Of a DNA stretch of 64,000 nucleotides, positions 6,749 through 15,398 are shown one piece after another. The DNA lies in contig PLJC01000038.1 in NCBI GenBank assembly GCA_003139545.1, positions 587-64,586 on the forward strand, given 5' to 3'. The position numbers were made by a program, and so were the translations under genes. Numbering within the stretch: position 1 is the stretch's first letter; every line of letters starts with the position of its first letter. The notes under the pieces are model-generated. The model had not been told where the DNA came from, did not search any database, and was given only the letters and a program-made list of their open reading frames with translations. The DNA comes from Actinomycetota bacterium (GTDB lineage: Bacteria > Actinomycetota > Thermoleophilia > Gaiellales > Gaiellaceae).

Positions 6749-7715
6749 GAAGCTCCTCGTCGAGGCGGTGAACGATGCGTTGCACGTCGAGCTGGCGCGT
6801 GACGAATCGGTGATGGTGCTGGGCGAGGACGTCGGCCGTGCCGGCGGCGTGTTCCGTGCGACCGCGGGGTTGCTTGATCGCTTCGGCGAGAACCGCTGCG
6901 TGGACACGCCGCTGGCGGAGGCTGGGATCCTCGGCGCCGCGGTCGGCCTGTGCATGGCGGGGTGGCGGCCGGTGTGCGAGATGCAGTACGACGCGTTCTC
7001 GTATCCGTGCCTCGACCAGCTGATCACGCACGTGGGGCGCTACCGCTGGCGCACGGGCGGGACGATGGAATTTCCGATCACGGTGCGCATGCCGTACGGC
7101 GGCGGCGTGCGCGCCCCGGAGCTGCACGACGACTCGCCGGAGACGTACTACGTGCACACGCCGGGGATCAAGGTCGCGATCCCGTCCACGCCGGCGGACG
7201 CGAAGGGCTTGCTCGCGGCGGCGATCCGCGACCCGGACCCAGTGGTGATCCTGGAGCCGAAGGTGATCTATCGCACCGAGCGCGGCGAGGTTCCGGACGG
7301 CGAGCACGTCGTCCCGCTCGGCAAGGCGCGCATTGCGCGCGAGGGAACCGACGTCACGCTCGTCGCCTACGGCGCCATGGTGCCGATGTGCCTGCGCACG
7401 GCGGAGGCGCTGCAGGGTGAGGCCTCGTGCGAGGTGCTCGACGTGCGCTCGCTGCGTCCGCTGGACGAGGAGGCGCTGCTCGCCTCGGCCGGGAAGACGG
7501 GTCGCGTCGTCATCGTGCAGGAGGCGCCGCGCACGGTCGGCTTCGGCGCGGAGCTCGCGGCCATCCTCGCCGAGAAGGCCATCCTCGACCTGCGCGGCCC
7601 CGTGCTGCGCGTCACCGGCTTCGACGTCCCCTATCCGTACTGGAAGATCGAAGACATGTATATGCCGTCGGTCGAGCGGATCTCCCATGCAGTCCGGCGA
7701 CTTATCGAGTTCTGA
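6741..7715 (+). CDS. 2-oxoacid dehydrogenase E1 component, beta subunit
   Basis: A 324-residue transketolase-like E1 beta subunit. It starts at TTG 6741, which overlaps the alpha-subunit end. Family stretches seen include VMVLGEDVGRAGGVFRATAGL, DTPLAEAGILGAAVGLCMAG, MPYGGGVRAPELHDDSPE and the C-terminal transketolase domain with VLDVRSLRPLDEEALLASAGK. It supplies half of the TPP site with E1 alpha. Its 3' end overlaps the HIRAN gene start by 29 bases. Confidence 0.87.
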   Translation: MTEKLLVEAVNDALHVELARDESVMVLGEDVGRAGGVFRATAGLLDRFGENRCVDTPLAEAGILGAAVGLCMAGWRPVCEMQYDAFSYPCLDQLITHVGRYRWRTGGTMEFPITVRMPYGGGVRAPELHDDSPETYYVHTPGIKVAIPSTPADAKGLLAAAIRDPDPVVILEPKVIYRTERGEVPDGEHVVPLGKARIAREGTDVTLVAYGAMVPMCLRTAEALQGEASCEVLDVRSLRPLDEEALLASAGKTGRVVIVQEAPRTVGFGAELAAILAEKAILDLRGPVLRVTGFDVPYPYWKIEDMYMPSVERISHAVRRLIEF

Positions 7716-8121
7716 ACCCGACCGCCTGCGCATCTGGCTCGAGCCCGGCGAGTCGGGCTTCTGGCTGCGCAACGCGGCCACGGGCGAGGCGATGTCGTTC
7801 CGCGATCCGCGCCTGCTCGTGGTGAAGGTCGCCGGCGTCTCGCACCGCTCGGATGCGATACAGGACGATGCCTTCGCACCGGGACGCCGGGTGGCGCTCG
7901 TCCCCGAGCCGGACAACAAGCACGATCCGGACGCGGTCGGGATCTGGGACGCCGACCGGCGCGTGCAGGCGGGCTACGTGCCGGCGACGTTCGCGCCCGA
8001 GCTCCGCGGCGACGAGCAGGCAGTCGCGATCTGGGAGTTCCGCGACGACGAGGGACGGCGGATCGGCATGCGCGTCCTCATCGCGCCGCCGGACGCGTGG
8101 ATCCAGGAGCCACCGGCGTGA
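7687..8121 (+). CDS. HIRAN-domain protein
   Basis: A 144-residue protein whose centre reads VVKVAGVSHRSDAIQ, GRRVALVPEPDNKHDPDAVGIW and AGYVPATFAPEL. That is the HIRAN domain order: first beta strand, R-x-P-x-N-x-x-D-x-x-A-V, then GYvP. HIRAN domains bind 3' DNA ends in HLTF/Rad5 helicases and occur as stand-alone bacterial proteins of unknown role. Here it lies inside a 2-oxoacid dehydrogenase operon, overlapping E1 beta by 29 bases and the amidase by 4. No link to the dehydrogenase is obvious. Confidence 0.75.
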   Translation: MQSGDLSSSEPDRLRIWLEPGESGFWLRNAATGEAMSFRDPRLLVVKVAGVSHRSDAIQDDAFAPGRRVALVPEPDNKHDPDAVGIWDADRRVQAGYVPATFAPELRGDEQAVAIWEFRDDEGRRIGMRVLIAPPDAWIQEPPA

Positions 8122-8915
8122 AGGGCTTCTTCTGCCTCGACTACGAGCCGGAAGCGTCGGTCGCGCCGGGAGAGCCCGTCTCGTTCCACGCGTTCAACGC
8201 GGGATGGCACTGGGACCCGGGTGACGAATCGACGCGGCCGGAGGGCGGCGGCCACGCGCTCGCCGGCCCGTTCGAGGTGCGCGGCGCACGCGCAGGCCAG
8301 ACGCTTGTCGTCCGCGTCGACGAGGTGACGCCGCGCGGTTGGGGCGAGACGTTCGGGGACGGCGAGCGCTTCGAGTGGCAGCTCGACGGCGGCACATGGC
8401 GCATGCGCACGCACGCCGTTCCATCCGCGCCGTTCCTCGGCGTCATCGGCATGTCGCCGCCCGACCCGGGAAAGCATTCGACGATCCCGCCGCGGCGCTG
8501 GGGCGGGAACATCGACTGCAAGCTGCTCGTCGCCGGCACGACGCTCTATCTCCCGATCCCGGTCGACGGCGCACTGCTGATGGCCGGCGACTGCCACGGC
8601 GCGCAGGGCGACGGAGAGGTGTCGGGAACTGCGATCGAGTGCCCGCTCGAGCGCGCGACCTTGACGCTCGACGTGAGCGACCTCGAGCTGCGCATGCCGA
8701 TCGCGCGAACCGCCGACGCCTGGATCGCCTTCGGCTTCGACGAGGATCTCGACGCCGCCGCGTCACTTGCCACCGCGACAATGCTCGACCTGATGGAGCG
8801 CGAGCTCGGCGTTTCGCGAGCCGAAGCACTTGCGCTCGCGAGCGTTTCGGTCGACCTGCACGTGACGCAGGTCGTGAACGTGGCGAAGGGCGTTCACGCC
8901 ATACTCCGCGCGTGA
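8118..8915 (+). CDS. Acetamidase/formamidase family protein
   Basis: A 265-residue FmdA/AmdA-family amidohydrolase, starting at GTG 8118 (GTGA overlap with the HIRAN gene). The family core is plain: HAFNAGWHWDPGD, the PPRRWGGNIDCKLL stretch, LPIPVDGALLMAGDCHGAQGDGE and GTAIE. Family members hydrolyse short aliphatic amides such as formamide or acetamide to ammonia and the acid. It is shorter than Methylophilus FmdA (about 400 residues), as in the smaller acetamidase subgroup. It ends in a GTGA overlap with E2. Confidence 0.8.
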   Translation: MKGFFCLDYEPEASVAPGEPVSFHAFNAGWHWDPGDESTRPEGGGHALAGPFEVRGARAGQTLVVRVDEVTPRGWGETFGDGERFEWQLDGGTWRMRTHAVPSAPFLGVIGMSPPDPGKHSTIPPRRWGGNIDCKLLVAGTTLYLPIPVDGALLMAGDCHGAQGDGEVSGTAIECPLERATLTLDVSDLELRMPIARTADAWIAFGFDEDLDAAASLATATMLDLMERELGVSRAEALALASVSVDLHVTQVVNVAKGVHAILRA

Positions 8916-9946
8916 GCTACGAGTTCAAGCTGCCCGACCTCGGTGAGGGCCTGACCGAGGGGGAGATCGCGCGCTGGCTCGTCGCCGAGGGCCAGGAGAT
9001 CGCGGAGGACGATCCGCTCGTCGAGATCGCGACCGACAAGACGACGGTCGAGATCCCGTCGCCCGCGGCAGGCACGGTGTCGAAGATCCTCGTCGGCGAG
9101 GGCGAGGTCGTCCCGGTCGGGACGGTGCTCGTCGTCATTGGTGGTGGAGGCGAGAGACCGGTACCTGGTACGGCTGCGCCGAACCAGGTACCTGCCCGTG
9201 CTACGCCACTGGTTCGGAGTCTCGCCAAAGAGCTCGGCGTCGACCTCGACGCGCTCATCGGCACAGGGCCGCAAGGTCGCATCACCGAGCAGGACGTGCG
9301 CGCTGCCGCCGGCCCGAAGGAGGGACGGCGCGAGCCGCTGCGCGGCGTCAAGCGGCAGATGTTCGAGCACCTGACGAAGGCGCACTCGGTGCCCACGGTC
9401 ACGTGGGTCGAGGAGTGCGACTTCACCGGTGTCGACCTGAAGCTGCTCGTGCCGCTCGTGCTGAAGGCATGCGCGGCGTCGCTGCAGGAGTTCCCCGAGT
9501 TGAACGCGCGCGTCGAGGACGGCGACCTCGTCTACCTCGACCGGTACGACATCGGCATCGCCGTGCAGACCGAGCAGGGGCTCGTCGTCCCGGTCGCGCG
9601 CGACTGCGACTCGCGGACGCTCGAGGAGCTCGACGCCGATGTTCGTCGCCTCGCCGAGGCAGCGCACGCCGGAACGCTCGCGCCCGAGGACCTGCGCGGC
9701 GGAACGTTTACCGTGACGAGTGCGGGCCGCTCTGCCGGGCTCTTCACGACGACGTTGCTGAACCATCCGGAGGTTGCGATCCTCGGCATCCATCGCATCG
9801 AGGACCGCGCCGTCGTGCGCGACGGCGAGATCGTCGCACGGCGAATGGGGAACGTCTCGGTCACGTTCGACCACCGCGTGATCGACGGCAAGCGCGCCGC
9901 CGACTTCGGTCTGGCGGTGATCGACCGGCTACGCGATCGCGCGTAG
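8912..9946 (+). CDS. 2-oxoacid dehydrogenase E2, lipoyl acyltransferase
   Basis: A 344-residue dihydrolipoamide acyltransferase. Order: one lipoyl domain (about 1-78, lipoyl-lysine K43 in EIATDKTTVEIPS), a short linker, a peripheral subunit-binding domain (TPLVRSLAKELGVDLDALIG..GRITEQDV, about 91-125) and a CoA-dependent acyltransferase domain with the catalytic His in FDHRVIDGKRAADF. The single lipoyl domain and small size suggest a minimal E2. No E3 (lipoamide dehydrogenase) gene follows. GTG 8912 overlaps the amidase stop. Confidence 0.87.
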   Translation: MSYEFKLPDLGEGLTEGEIARWLVAEGQEIAEDDPLVEIATDKTTVEIPSPAAGTVSKILVGEGEVVPVGTVLVVIGGGGERPVPGTAAPNQVPARATPLVRSLAKELGVDLDALIGTGPQGRITEQDVRAAAGPKEGRREPLRGVKRQMFEHLTKAHSVPTVTWVEECDFTGVDLKLLVPLVLKACAASLQEFPELNARVEDGDLVYLDRYDIGIAVQTEQGLVVPVARDCDSRTLEELDADVRRLAEAAHAGTLAPEDLRGGTFTVTSAGRSAGLFTTTLLNHPEVAILGIHRIEDRAVVRDGEIVARRMGNVSVTFDHRVIDGKRAADFGLAVIDRLRDRA

Positions 9947-10210
9947 GTGCGAATCGAGCATCTCTTCGATTCGCGGCGTCGTCACGCGCCCGTCGAGACG
10001 AGCGACGACGCGGCGGTTCTGCACGAGTGCGAGCGCCGGGACGGCGCCGACGCGGAAGCGCGCGGCGATGTCGGGCCGCTCGTCGACGTCGACCTTCTTC
10101 ACCGCGAGGTGCTCGCGCTCCTTGCGCGCGATGTGCGCGAGCAGGCTCTCCATGCGCCGCGCGGGCCCCGATCGCTGTGAGGTGAAGAAGACGAGAACTG
10201 TGCGTTCCAT
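9929..10210 (-). CDS. Thioredoxin-fold protein lacking the CxxC cysteines
   Basis: A 93-residue thioredoxin-like protein. TVLVFFTSQRSGPARRMESLL aligns with the V.F.A.WCGPC...P region, but both active-site Cys are replaced (R-S-G-P-A) and there is no Cys anywhere. The cis-proline strand VGAVPALALVQ and the preceding VDVDERPDIAARF are well kept. It cannot do dithiol chemistry, so a chaperone-like or binding role is more likely. It converges with E2 (18-base overlap) and diverges from the membrane protein at 10264. Confidence 0.7.
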   Translation of the reverse strand: MERTVLVFFTSQRSGPARRMESLLAHIARKEREHLAVKKVDVDERPDIAARFRVGAVPALALVQNRRVVARLDGRVTTPRIEEMLDSHLRAIA

Positions 10211-10263
10211 CCCGACTACAACGCGCGATCGTCCCCAGGAGGTACGTCACTAGACTGACGGCG

Positions 10264-10689
10264 ATGGGCGCCTGGTACTGGATCGGTGTTGCGGCCGGGC
10301 TCGGCGCAGCCGCCGGCGTGTTGCTCACGGGTGCGCTGCGGGTCGCGCTCGTCGGCATTGCCGTCCTCGCCGCAGTCGCCGGCGCCGCTCTCGGCTATGG
10401 GATCGACGCCTGGCAGTCGGGTGGCTGGGGCGACATCGTCGCTGGAGTCGTCGGCGGCGCGCTGGGCTCGGTCGGCGCCTTTCAGGTCGTGCGCGGCGCG
10501 TTACGTCGCGGCGGGACGAGGGGTGGGACCGCCGTCATCGTGGCGGGAGCTGCGCTCGCTGCGGGCGGGCTCGCCTGGGTGCCCGCGCTCGGATACCTCG
10601 AGGCGATCGCACTTCCCGTGCTCGCCGCCCGGCTTCGCCGCCGAGCGCCCGAGACATACGCCGGACTGCGCACGCTCGCGAAGGACTAG
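10264..10689 (+). CDS. Small integral membrane protein, unknown function
   Basis: A 141-residue hydrophobic protein with about four membrane segments (residues about 4-26, 28-48, 56-76 and 90-115), rich in Gly and Ala, ending in a cytosolic basic tail ARLRRRAPETYAGLRTLAKD. No catalytic motif. The stop (TAG) shares a base with the GTG of the following phosphodiesterase gene, so they form an operon. Confidence 0.6.
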   Translation: MGAWYWIGVAAGLGAAAGVLLTGALRVALVGIAVLAAVAGAALGYGIDAWQSGGWGDIVAGVVGGALGSVGAFQVVRGALRRGGTRGGTAVIVAGAALAAGGLAWVPALGYLEAIALPVLAARLRRRAPETYAGLRTLAKD

Positions 10690-12026
10690 TGCCGACGAAA
10701 AAGCTCGTTCTGATCGTCGTCGACGGGATGACTCCCGAGGCGTTCGAGCGCGCCGCCGACGGTCGCGCGCCGGCGCTCGCGTTCCTCGCCGCGCACGGCG
10801 ACTACCGCCGCGGCACCTCGGTGTTCCCTTCACTGACACCGGTGTGCCTGTCGTCGATCGCGACCGGCGCCGGCCCCGGCGTGCATCACATCCCTCACCT
10901 CGTCTGGTGGCATCGCGGCGAGCGGCGCATCGTCGAGTACGGATCGTCGTTCTCGGCGGTGCGCGCAGTAGGCATCACGCAGTCGCTCACCGACACGATC
11001 TACAACATCAATCAGCAGCACCTCTCGCCCGACGTGACCACCGTGTACGAGGCGATCGACGACGCCGGCCTTGTCGCCGCAGCGGTGAACATCACGTGCT
11101 ACCGCGGCCGCACGCGCTACCTGCCCACGCTGCCGTGGGTGACGAAGCCGGCGTACGGCCCGAAGCGGTTCTACTTCTACGGCCTGTTCGAGTCCGACCA
11201 GACGGGTGCGCCGTTCGCGGTGCACAACCGCGCCGGCGGATCGACCGACGCGTACGCCTCCGCGGTCGGGCGTTGGCTCGTGACGCGCGACGGCTTCGAC
11301 TTCCTCGCGTACTACCTTTCCGACTTCGACTACTCCTCGCACGTGCACGGCCCGGAGGGCGCGGAGGACGTCGCGCTCGCGCGGATCGACGCAGCCGTGC
11401 AGAGCCTGCTCGACGCAGCCGGCGGCGGCGACGCGTTTCTCGAGCGCTACGCGGTCGTGCTCGCGTCGGATCACGGGCAGACGACGGTCGATCGCACCGC
11501 GCGGCTGCAGACGCCGTTCGCGTCGCTCGAGCGTGACGTCATCGTCACGGCCTCGAACCGGGCCGGGCAGCTCTATCTGCGCCGGAACGCGCGGGTGGAC
11601 GCGGCTGCGCTCGCAGTACGGCTGGACACGGAGCCGTCGGTCGAGGTGACCTTGCGCCGCGAGGGCGAGGACGCCGTCGCACGCCGCGAAGGCGAGGAGC
11701 TCCGCTTCCGGCCCGCTGATGACGGCTGGGAGACGGCAGGTGACGCGACGATCCTCGACCATCCGGACGCGCTCGCACGCTCCTGGTCGGCGCTGGCGAA
11801 CCCGAATGCCGGCGAGCTGCTCGTGTCGGCCACCGAGGGGTGGGAGTTCACCGATCTCGGCGGACGCCACCACGCGGGCGGCGGGAGCCACGGCTCGCTC
11901 GTGGCCGGGGACTCGACCGTTCCGCTGCTCACGATCGGCGTCGACGCCGAGGTCCGCCGCATCAACGACATCACGCCCGCGGTGCGCGAGCACTTCGGCG
12001 TCGGCGTCACCGCCGATGCTCGCTGA
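10689..12026 (+). CDS. Type I phosphodiesterase / nucleotide pyrophosphatase family protein
   Basis: A 445-residue alkaline-phosphatase-superfamily enzyme. Metal ligands and nucleophile are visible: VVDGMTPEAF (Asp), SVFPSLTPVCLSSI (Thr nucleophile in the S/T position), SDFDYSSHVHGP (Asp and His), ASDHGQTT (Asp-His) and a late GGGSHGS (His). Family members cleave phosphodiesters or nucleotide pyrophosphates with two zinc ions. There is no signal peptide, so it should be cytoplasmic unless held by the preceding membrane protein. It starts at GTG 10689. Confidence 0.8.
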   Translation: MPTKKLVLIVVDGMTPEAFERAADGRAPALAFLAAHGDYRRGTSVFPSLTPVCLSSIATGAGPGVHHIPHLVWWHRGERRIVEYGSSFSAVRAVGITQSLTDTIYNINQQHLSPDVTTVYEAIDDAGLVAAAVNITCYRGRTRYLPTLPWVTKPAYGPKRFYFYGLFESDQTGAPFAVHNRAGGSTDAYASAVGRWLVTRDGFDFLAYYLSDFDYSSHVHGPEGAEDVALARIDAAVQSLLDAAGGGDAFLERYAVVLASDHGQTTVDRTARLQTPFASLERDVIVTASNRAGQLYLRRNARVDAAALAVRLDTEPSVEVTLRREGEDAVARREGEELRFRPADDGWETAGDATILDHPDALARSWSALANPNAGELLVSATEGWEFTDLGGRHHAGGGSHGSLVAGDSTVPLLTIGVDAEVRRINDITPAVREHFGVGVTADAR

Positions 12027-12657
12027 GCGTCACGCGATGGTCGAACGACAGCTGCGCGCGCGCGGCATCGTCGACGAGCGCGTGCTCGCCGCCATGGAAC
12101 GCGTTCCGCGCGAGCTGTTCGTGCCACCCGAGCTGCACGGCCGTGCATATGCCGACGCGGCGCTGCCCATCGGCGAGGGTCAGACGATCTCGCAGCCGTA
12201 CATGGTGGCGCGCATCTGCGAGGAGCTCGGGCTGCACGGCACTGAGCGCGTCCTCGATGTCGGCGCCGGCTCCGGCTACCAGGCCGCGGTGCTCGCCGAG
12301 CTCGCCGGCGAGGTGCACTCGATCGAGCGGATCGCGGCGCTCGCCGACCACGCGCGCGAGCTGCTCGATGCTGCGGGGTACGGCGACCGCGTGCACGTGC
12401 ACGTCGGCGACGGCAGCCGCGGTCTACCGGAACACGCGCCGTTCGCCGCGATCGCGGTCGCGGCCGCCGCGCCGAACTTGCCCGAAGCCTTGTACGAGCA
12501 GCTCGAGATGCGCGGCCGCCTTGTCGTGCCCGTCGGGAACCGGTGGGAACAGCTCCTCCAGGTGGTCGTGCGAACGCCGGAAGGCCCGGCGGTGCTCAGG
12601 ACCGTGCCTTGCCGGTTCGTGCCGCTCATCGGCGCCGAGGGGTTCGACGGGCGCTGA
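12016..12657 (+). CDS. pcm: Protein-L-isoaspartate O-methyltransferase
   Basis: A 213-residue SAM-dependent repair enzyme that methylates L-isoaspartyl residues in damaged proteins. Motifs: MVERQLRARGIVDERVLAAM, the specific PIGEGQTISQPYMVA and motif I VLDVGAGSGYQAAVLAELAG. The length is usual. ATG 12016 overlaps the phosphodiesterase end by 11 bases. Confidence 0.88.
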   Translation: MLAERHAMVERQLRARGIVDERVLAAMERVPRELFVPPELHGRAYADAALPIGEGQTISQPYMVARICEELGLHGTERVLDVGAGSGYQAAVLAELAGEVHSIERIAALADHARELLDAAGYGDRVHVHVGDGSRGLPEHAPFAAIAVAAAAPNLPEALYEQLEMRGRLVVPVGNRWEQLLQVVVRTPEGPAVLRTVPCRFVPLIGAEGFDGR

Positions 12658-12705
12658 TTCAGGTCGCGTTTGCCTAGCGTCCACTCGGATAGGAAGGATC
12701 TCGCC

Positions 12706-13137
12706 ATGGGGTCACGTTCCGCGGCCGGTTTGCTCGGCACTCCCGTTCGGCTGCACGGCATCCTCCTGGGGCGGCCCGTCGACCTCCTGCTCGACGCTGC
12801 CGGCCGCCGTCTCCTCGGCTTCGTGGTGGAGAGCGGCGACGAGGCTTCGCGCTTCCTGCCCTTCGCCGCGTCGCAGCCGGCCGAGGACGTCATCGCCGTC
12901 GCCTCGGCGCTGATGCTGCTCGACGACGTCGGCTTCTATCGCAAGCGGGGCGCCTCGTTCCGGTCGCTCCTCGGCACCGAGATCGAACGCGGCGGCGCTC
13001 CGGCGGGGACGCTCGTGGACATGTGGGTCGCCCCGAACGGCGACGTGATCGAGTTGGAGCTGAAGCGGGACGGACGGCGCGATCGCGTCCTGGCCGCCGG
13101 CTCCTCGTTCGCCGCCGCGGCGGCGACCGCGGCTTGA
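12706..13137 (+). CDS. PRC-barrel-like domain protein
   Basis: A 143-residue protein starting at ATG 12706, chosen over upstream TTG 12670 because AGGAAGGA lies just before it. It contains beta-rich repeats typical of PRC-barrel proteins: GTPVRLHGILLGRPVDLLLDAAGRRLLGFVVES and LVDMWVAPNGDVIELELKR. Such proteins usually bind RNA, proteins or photosynthetic partners; here the partner is unknown. It ends in a low-complexity Ala tail. Confidence 0.55.
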   Translation: MGSRSAAGLLGTPVRLHGILLGRPVDLLLDAAGRRLLGFVVESGDEASRFLPFAASQPAEDVIAVASALMLLDDVGFYRKRGASFRSLLGTEIERGGAPAGTLVDMWVAPNGDVIELELKRDGRRDRVLAAGSSFAAAAATAA

Positions 13138-13144
13138 CCGTACC

Positions 13145-13567
13145 GTGTCGGTGATGGTCGACGTCACCGGTGCACTCCGCGCTCGGCACAACTGGGAGCA
13201 GCTCGGCAAGTTCTGCGTCGTCGGCGCGGTCGGATACGGGATCAACCTCGGCGTCTATGCGGGGCTCCTGCATCTCGGGCTGCACTACCTCCTCGCGGCC
13301 ACCGGATCGTTCCTCGTCGCCGTCACGAGCAACTACACGTGGAACCGCCTCTGGACGTTCCGCGACCGGCGGCGCGGTGTGGCCGCGCAGGGCATGCGCT
13401 TCTTCATCGTCTCGCTCGGATCCCTTGGCGCGAACCTCCTCGTGCTCGACCTGCTCATCTCGGTCGGCGCCGGGAAGCTCGTCGGGCAGGCGATCGCGAT
13501 CGCCGTCGTCACGCCGCTGAACTTCGTCGGCAACAAGCTCTGGTCGTTTCGGCACCTCCACTCATGA
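13145..13567 (+). CDS. GtrA-family membrane protein
   Basis: A 140-residue protein with four membrane helices and GtrA marks: QLGKFCVVGAVGYGINLGVY (helix 1), AVTSNYTWNRLWTFRD and the C-terminal TPLNFVGNKLWSF. GtrA proteins are thought to flip or help transport undecaprenyl-linked sugars for wall or surface glycans. It lies 10 bases before a large membrane glycosyltransferase, which fits that role. GTG 13145 or ATG 13154 could start it. Confidence 0.8.
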   Translation: MSVMVDVTGALRARHNWEQLGKFCVVGAVGYGINLGVYAGLLHLGLHYLLAATGSFLVAVTSNYTWNRLWTFRDRRRGVAAQGMRFFIVSLGSLGANLLVLDLLISVGAGKLVGQAIAIAVVTPLNFVGNKLWSFRHLHS

Positions 13568-13577
13568 GGATCTAGCC

Positions 13578-15371
13578 TTGGCGGCGTTGGCGCGCCGTCT
13601 CCTCGTCGTCCTCGCCTGCGCGTTTGCCCTCGTGCCTGCCGCCCGCGCCGGGACGACCGTCACGTCGCCCGTCTACGACGCGCACGGCCATCTCATCCAG
13701 ACGCCGTTCGCGCCGACCGCGAACGTCGCCCGGCTGACGAAGGGACAAGCGCTCGCGATCGTCAAGAGCAACCCCAAGGCGAATGCGTGGCTCGCGCGCT
13801 ACCCGAAGACCGGGTTCACCGACGAAGAGACGTACGACGCGACCACGCACCAGTGGACGGTCAAGATCTGGTGGAGCAAGGCGGGCGAGGTGGTGGAAGG
13901 GACCGTCGACGACGCGAGCGGCGCAGTCGTCAGCCTCTGGACCGGGCCGCAGGTGGCGTGGGGGATGCTGCGCGGCGTCAAGGGCGCGTTCGGCGGCGAC
14001 AAGATCAACAGCCCGTGGATTTGGGGCGCGTTCTGCGCCGCGTTCCTGATCGGGCTCGGCAACTTCCGGCGGCCGCTCTCGCTCCGGAACCTCGACCTCA
14101 TCATGCTGCTGTCGCCGACGGCGTCGCTCTGGTTCTTCAACCACGGAAACGTCTTCACCGCCGTTCCGCTGTTTTATCCGGCGCTCATCTGGGTGATCGG
14201 GCGTGGGATCTGGGTCGGCGTGACCGGTCGCGGCTCCGGGTCGCGCGCGCTCTGGCCGACGTGGCTCCTGCTCGCGGCGGCCGTCTTCCTCGCCGGCTTC
14301 CGCGTCGGGCTCAACGTCGAGGCGTCGAACGTCATCGACGTCGGCTACTCCGGCGTGATCGGCGCACAGCGCATCGTCTCCCAGGGGCAGGCGCCGTGGG
14401 GGAACTTCCCGGTCGAGGACAGCCGCCCTGCCTGCGGTCCTGCTGACAGCTCCGGCGAGATTCGCAACCGCATCCAGACGAACGGTCGCTGCGAGTCGGC
14501 GAACCCCCAGGGCGACACGTATGGGCCGACGGCGTACGAGGCGTACATCCCGGGCTTCCTCGCGTTCGGGTGGAGCGGTAAGTGGGACAGCCTTCCCTCC
14601 GTCCACTTCACGTCGATCCTGTTCGACCTGTTGTCGATGCTCGGGCTGTTCCTCGTCGGCCTGCGCTTCGGAGGTGCGCGACTGGCCGCGATGCTCGCAT
14701 TCGCGTGGGCTGCCTATCCATTCACGCAGTACGCGTCCAACTCGAACACGAACGACTCGATCATGCCGTGCTTCCTCATCTTCGGCTTCTGGCTCGCGTC
14801 CTCGCCGGCCGGTCGCGGCGTGTTCAGCGCGCTGTCCGGGTGGAGCAAGTTCGCGTCGCTCATCGTCGCGCCGCTTTGGGCGACGTATCCCGACCGGCGT
14901 CCCTCGCTGCGGTTCCTGCTCGCGTTCGCCGTGACCACCGTGGCGGTCTTCTCCGTCGTTTTCCTGGAACCGAGCCCGCTGCACGAGCTCCGCATCTTCT
15001 GGGATCGCACGGTCGCGTTCCAGGTCGGCCGCGACTCGCCGTTCTCGTTGTGGGACTGGCAGCAGTACCACGCGCGCGGGCTGCCGAACCTGCACCTCGT
15101 CCAACGCGTGCTCCAGGTGCTGCTCGTCATCGGTGCGGTCGCAGTTGCGTTCGTCCCGCGCCGCAAGTCGCCGCTCCAGCTCGCCGCTTTCACCGCGGCG
15201 CTCCTGGCCGGCTTCGAGCTCGTGCAGACCTACTGGCTCTACACGTACATCCCGTGGTTCTTCCCCTTCGCCGCCATCACCGTTCTCGCGCCCGCGGCGC
15301 TCAGACGGACGCGTGTCCCCGCGCAGCAGATGGACTTCCGCCACTGGGCGGTCACTCCGCCTGCTGGCTAA
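13578..15371 (+). CDS. Membrane glycosyltransferase-like protein with N-terminal PepSY-like domain
   Basis: A 597-residue protein starting at TTG 13578. It has a signal peptide (1-24), then an exported domain of about 100 residues (LTKGQALAIVKSNPKANAWL ... WTVKIWWSKAGEVVEGTVDDASGAVVSLW) that resembles a PepSY domain. About ten membrane helices follow, with the loop layout of GT-C (GT39/GT87-like) polyprenyl-phosphate-sugar transferases. An extracytoplasmic loop with two Cys (PACGPADSS ... NGRCESAN) follows helix 5. Preceded by GtrA, so it probably transfers a lipid-linked sugar outside the membrane. The donor and acceptor are unknown. Confidence 0.65.
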   Translation: MAALARRLLVVLACAFALVPAARAGTTVTSPVYDAHGHLIQTPFAPTANVARLTKGQALAIVKSNPKANAWLARYPKTGFTDEETYDATTHQWTVKIWWSKAGEVVEGTVDDASGAVVSLWTGPQVAWGMLRGVKGAFGGDKINSPWIWGAFCAAFLIGLGNFRRPLSLRNLDLIMLLSPTASLWFFNHGNVFTAVPLFYPALIWVIGRGIWVGVTGRGSGSRALWPTWLLLAAAVFLAGFRVGLNVEASNVIDVGYSGVIGAQRIVSQGQAPWGNFPVEDSRPACGPADSSGEIRNRIQTNGRCESANPQGDTYGPTAYEAYIPGFLAFGWSGKWDSLPSVHFTSILFDLLSMLGLFLVGLRFGGARLAAMLAFAWAAYPFTQYASNSNTNDSIMPCFLIFGFWLASSPAGRGVFSALSGWSKFASLIVAPLWATYPDRRPSLRFLLAFAVTTVAVFSVVFLEPSPLHELRIFWDRTVAFQVGRDSPFSLWDWQQYHARGLPNLHLVQRVLQVLLVIGAVAVAFVPRRKSPLQLAAFTAALLAGFELVQTYWLYTYIPWFFPFAAITVLAPAALRRTRVPAQQMDFRHWAVTPPAG

Positions 15372-15398
15372 GGCGAAAGTGCTGACGCACTTCGCCTT
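15370..15398 (+). terminator. Hairpin at the end of the glycosyltransferase gene
   Basis: AAGGCGAA and GTGC (with one bulged A) pair with GCAC and TTCGCCTT around a TGAC loop. The stem overlaps the TAA stop and sits between convergent genes, so it can serve as a two-way terminator. It is also the first helix of intergenic repeat copy A. Confidence 0.5.

Noticed and set aside
13572..15344. Long minus-strand open frame opposite the membrane glycosyltransferase
   Set aside because: The product is charged low-complexity sequence; the plus frame has a signal peptide and regular membrane helices.
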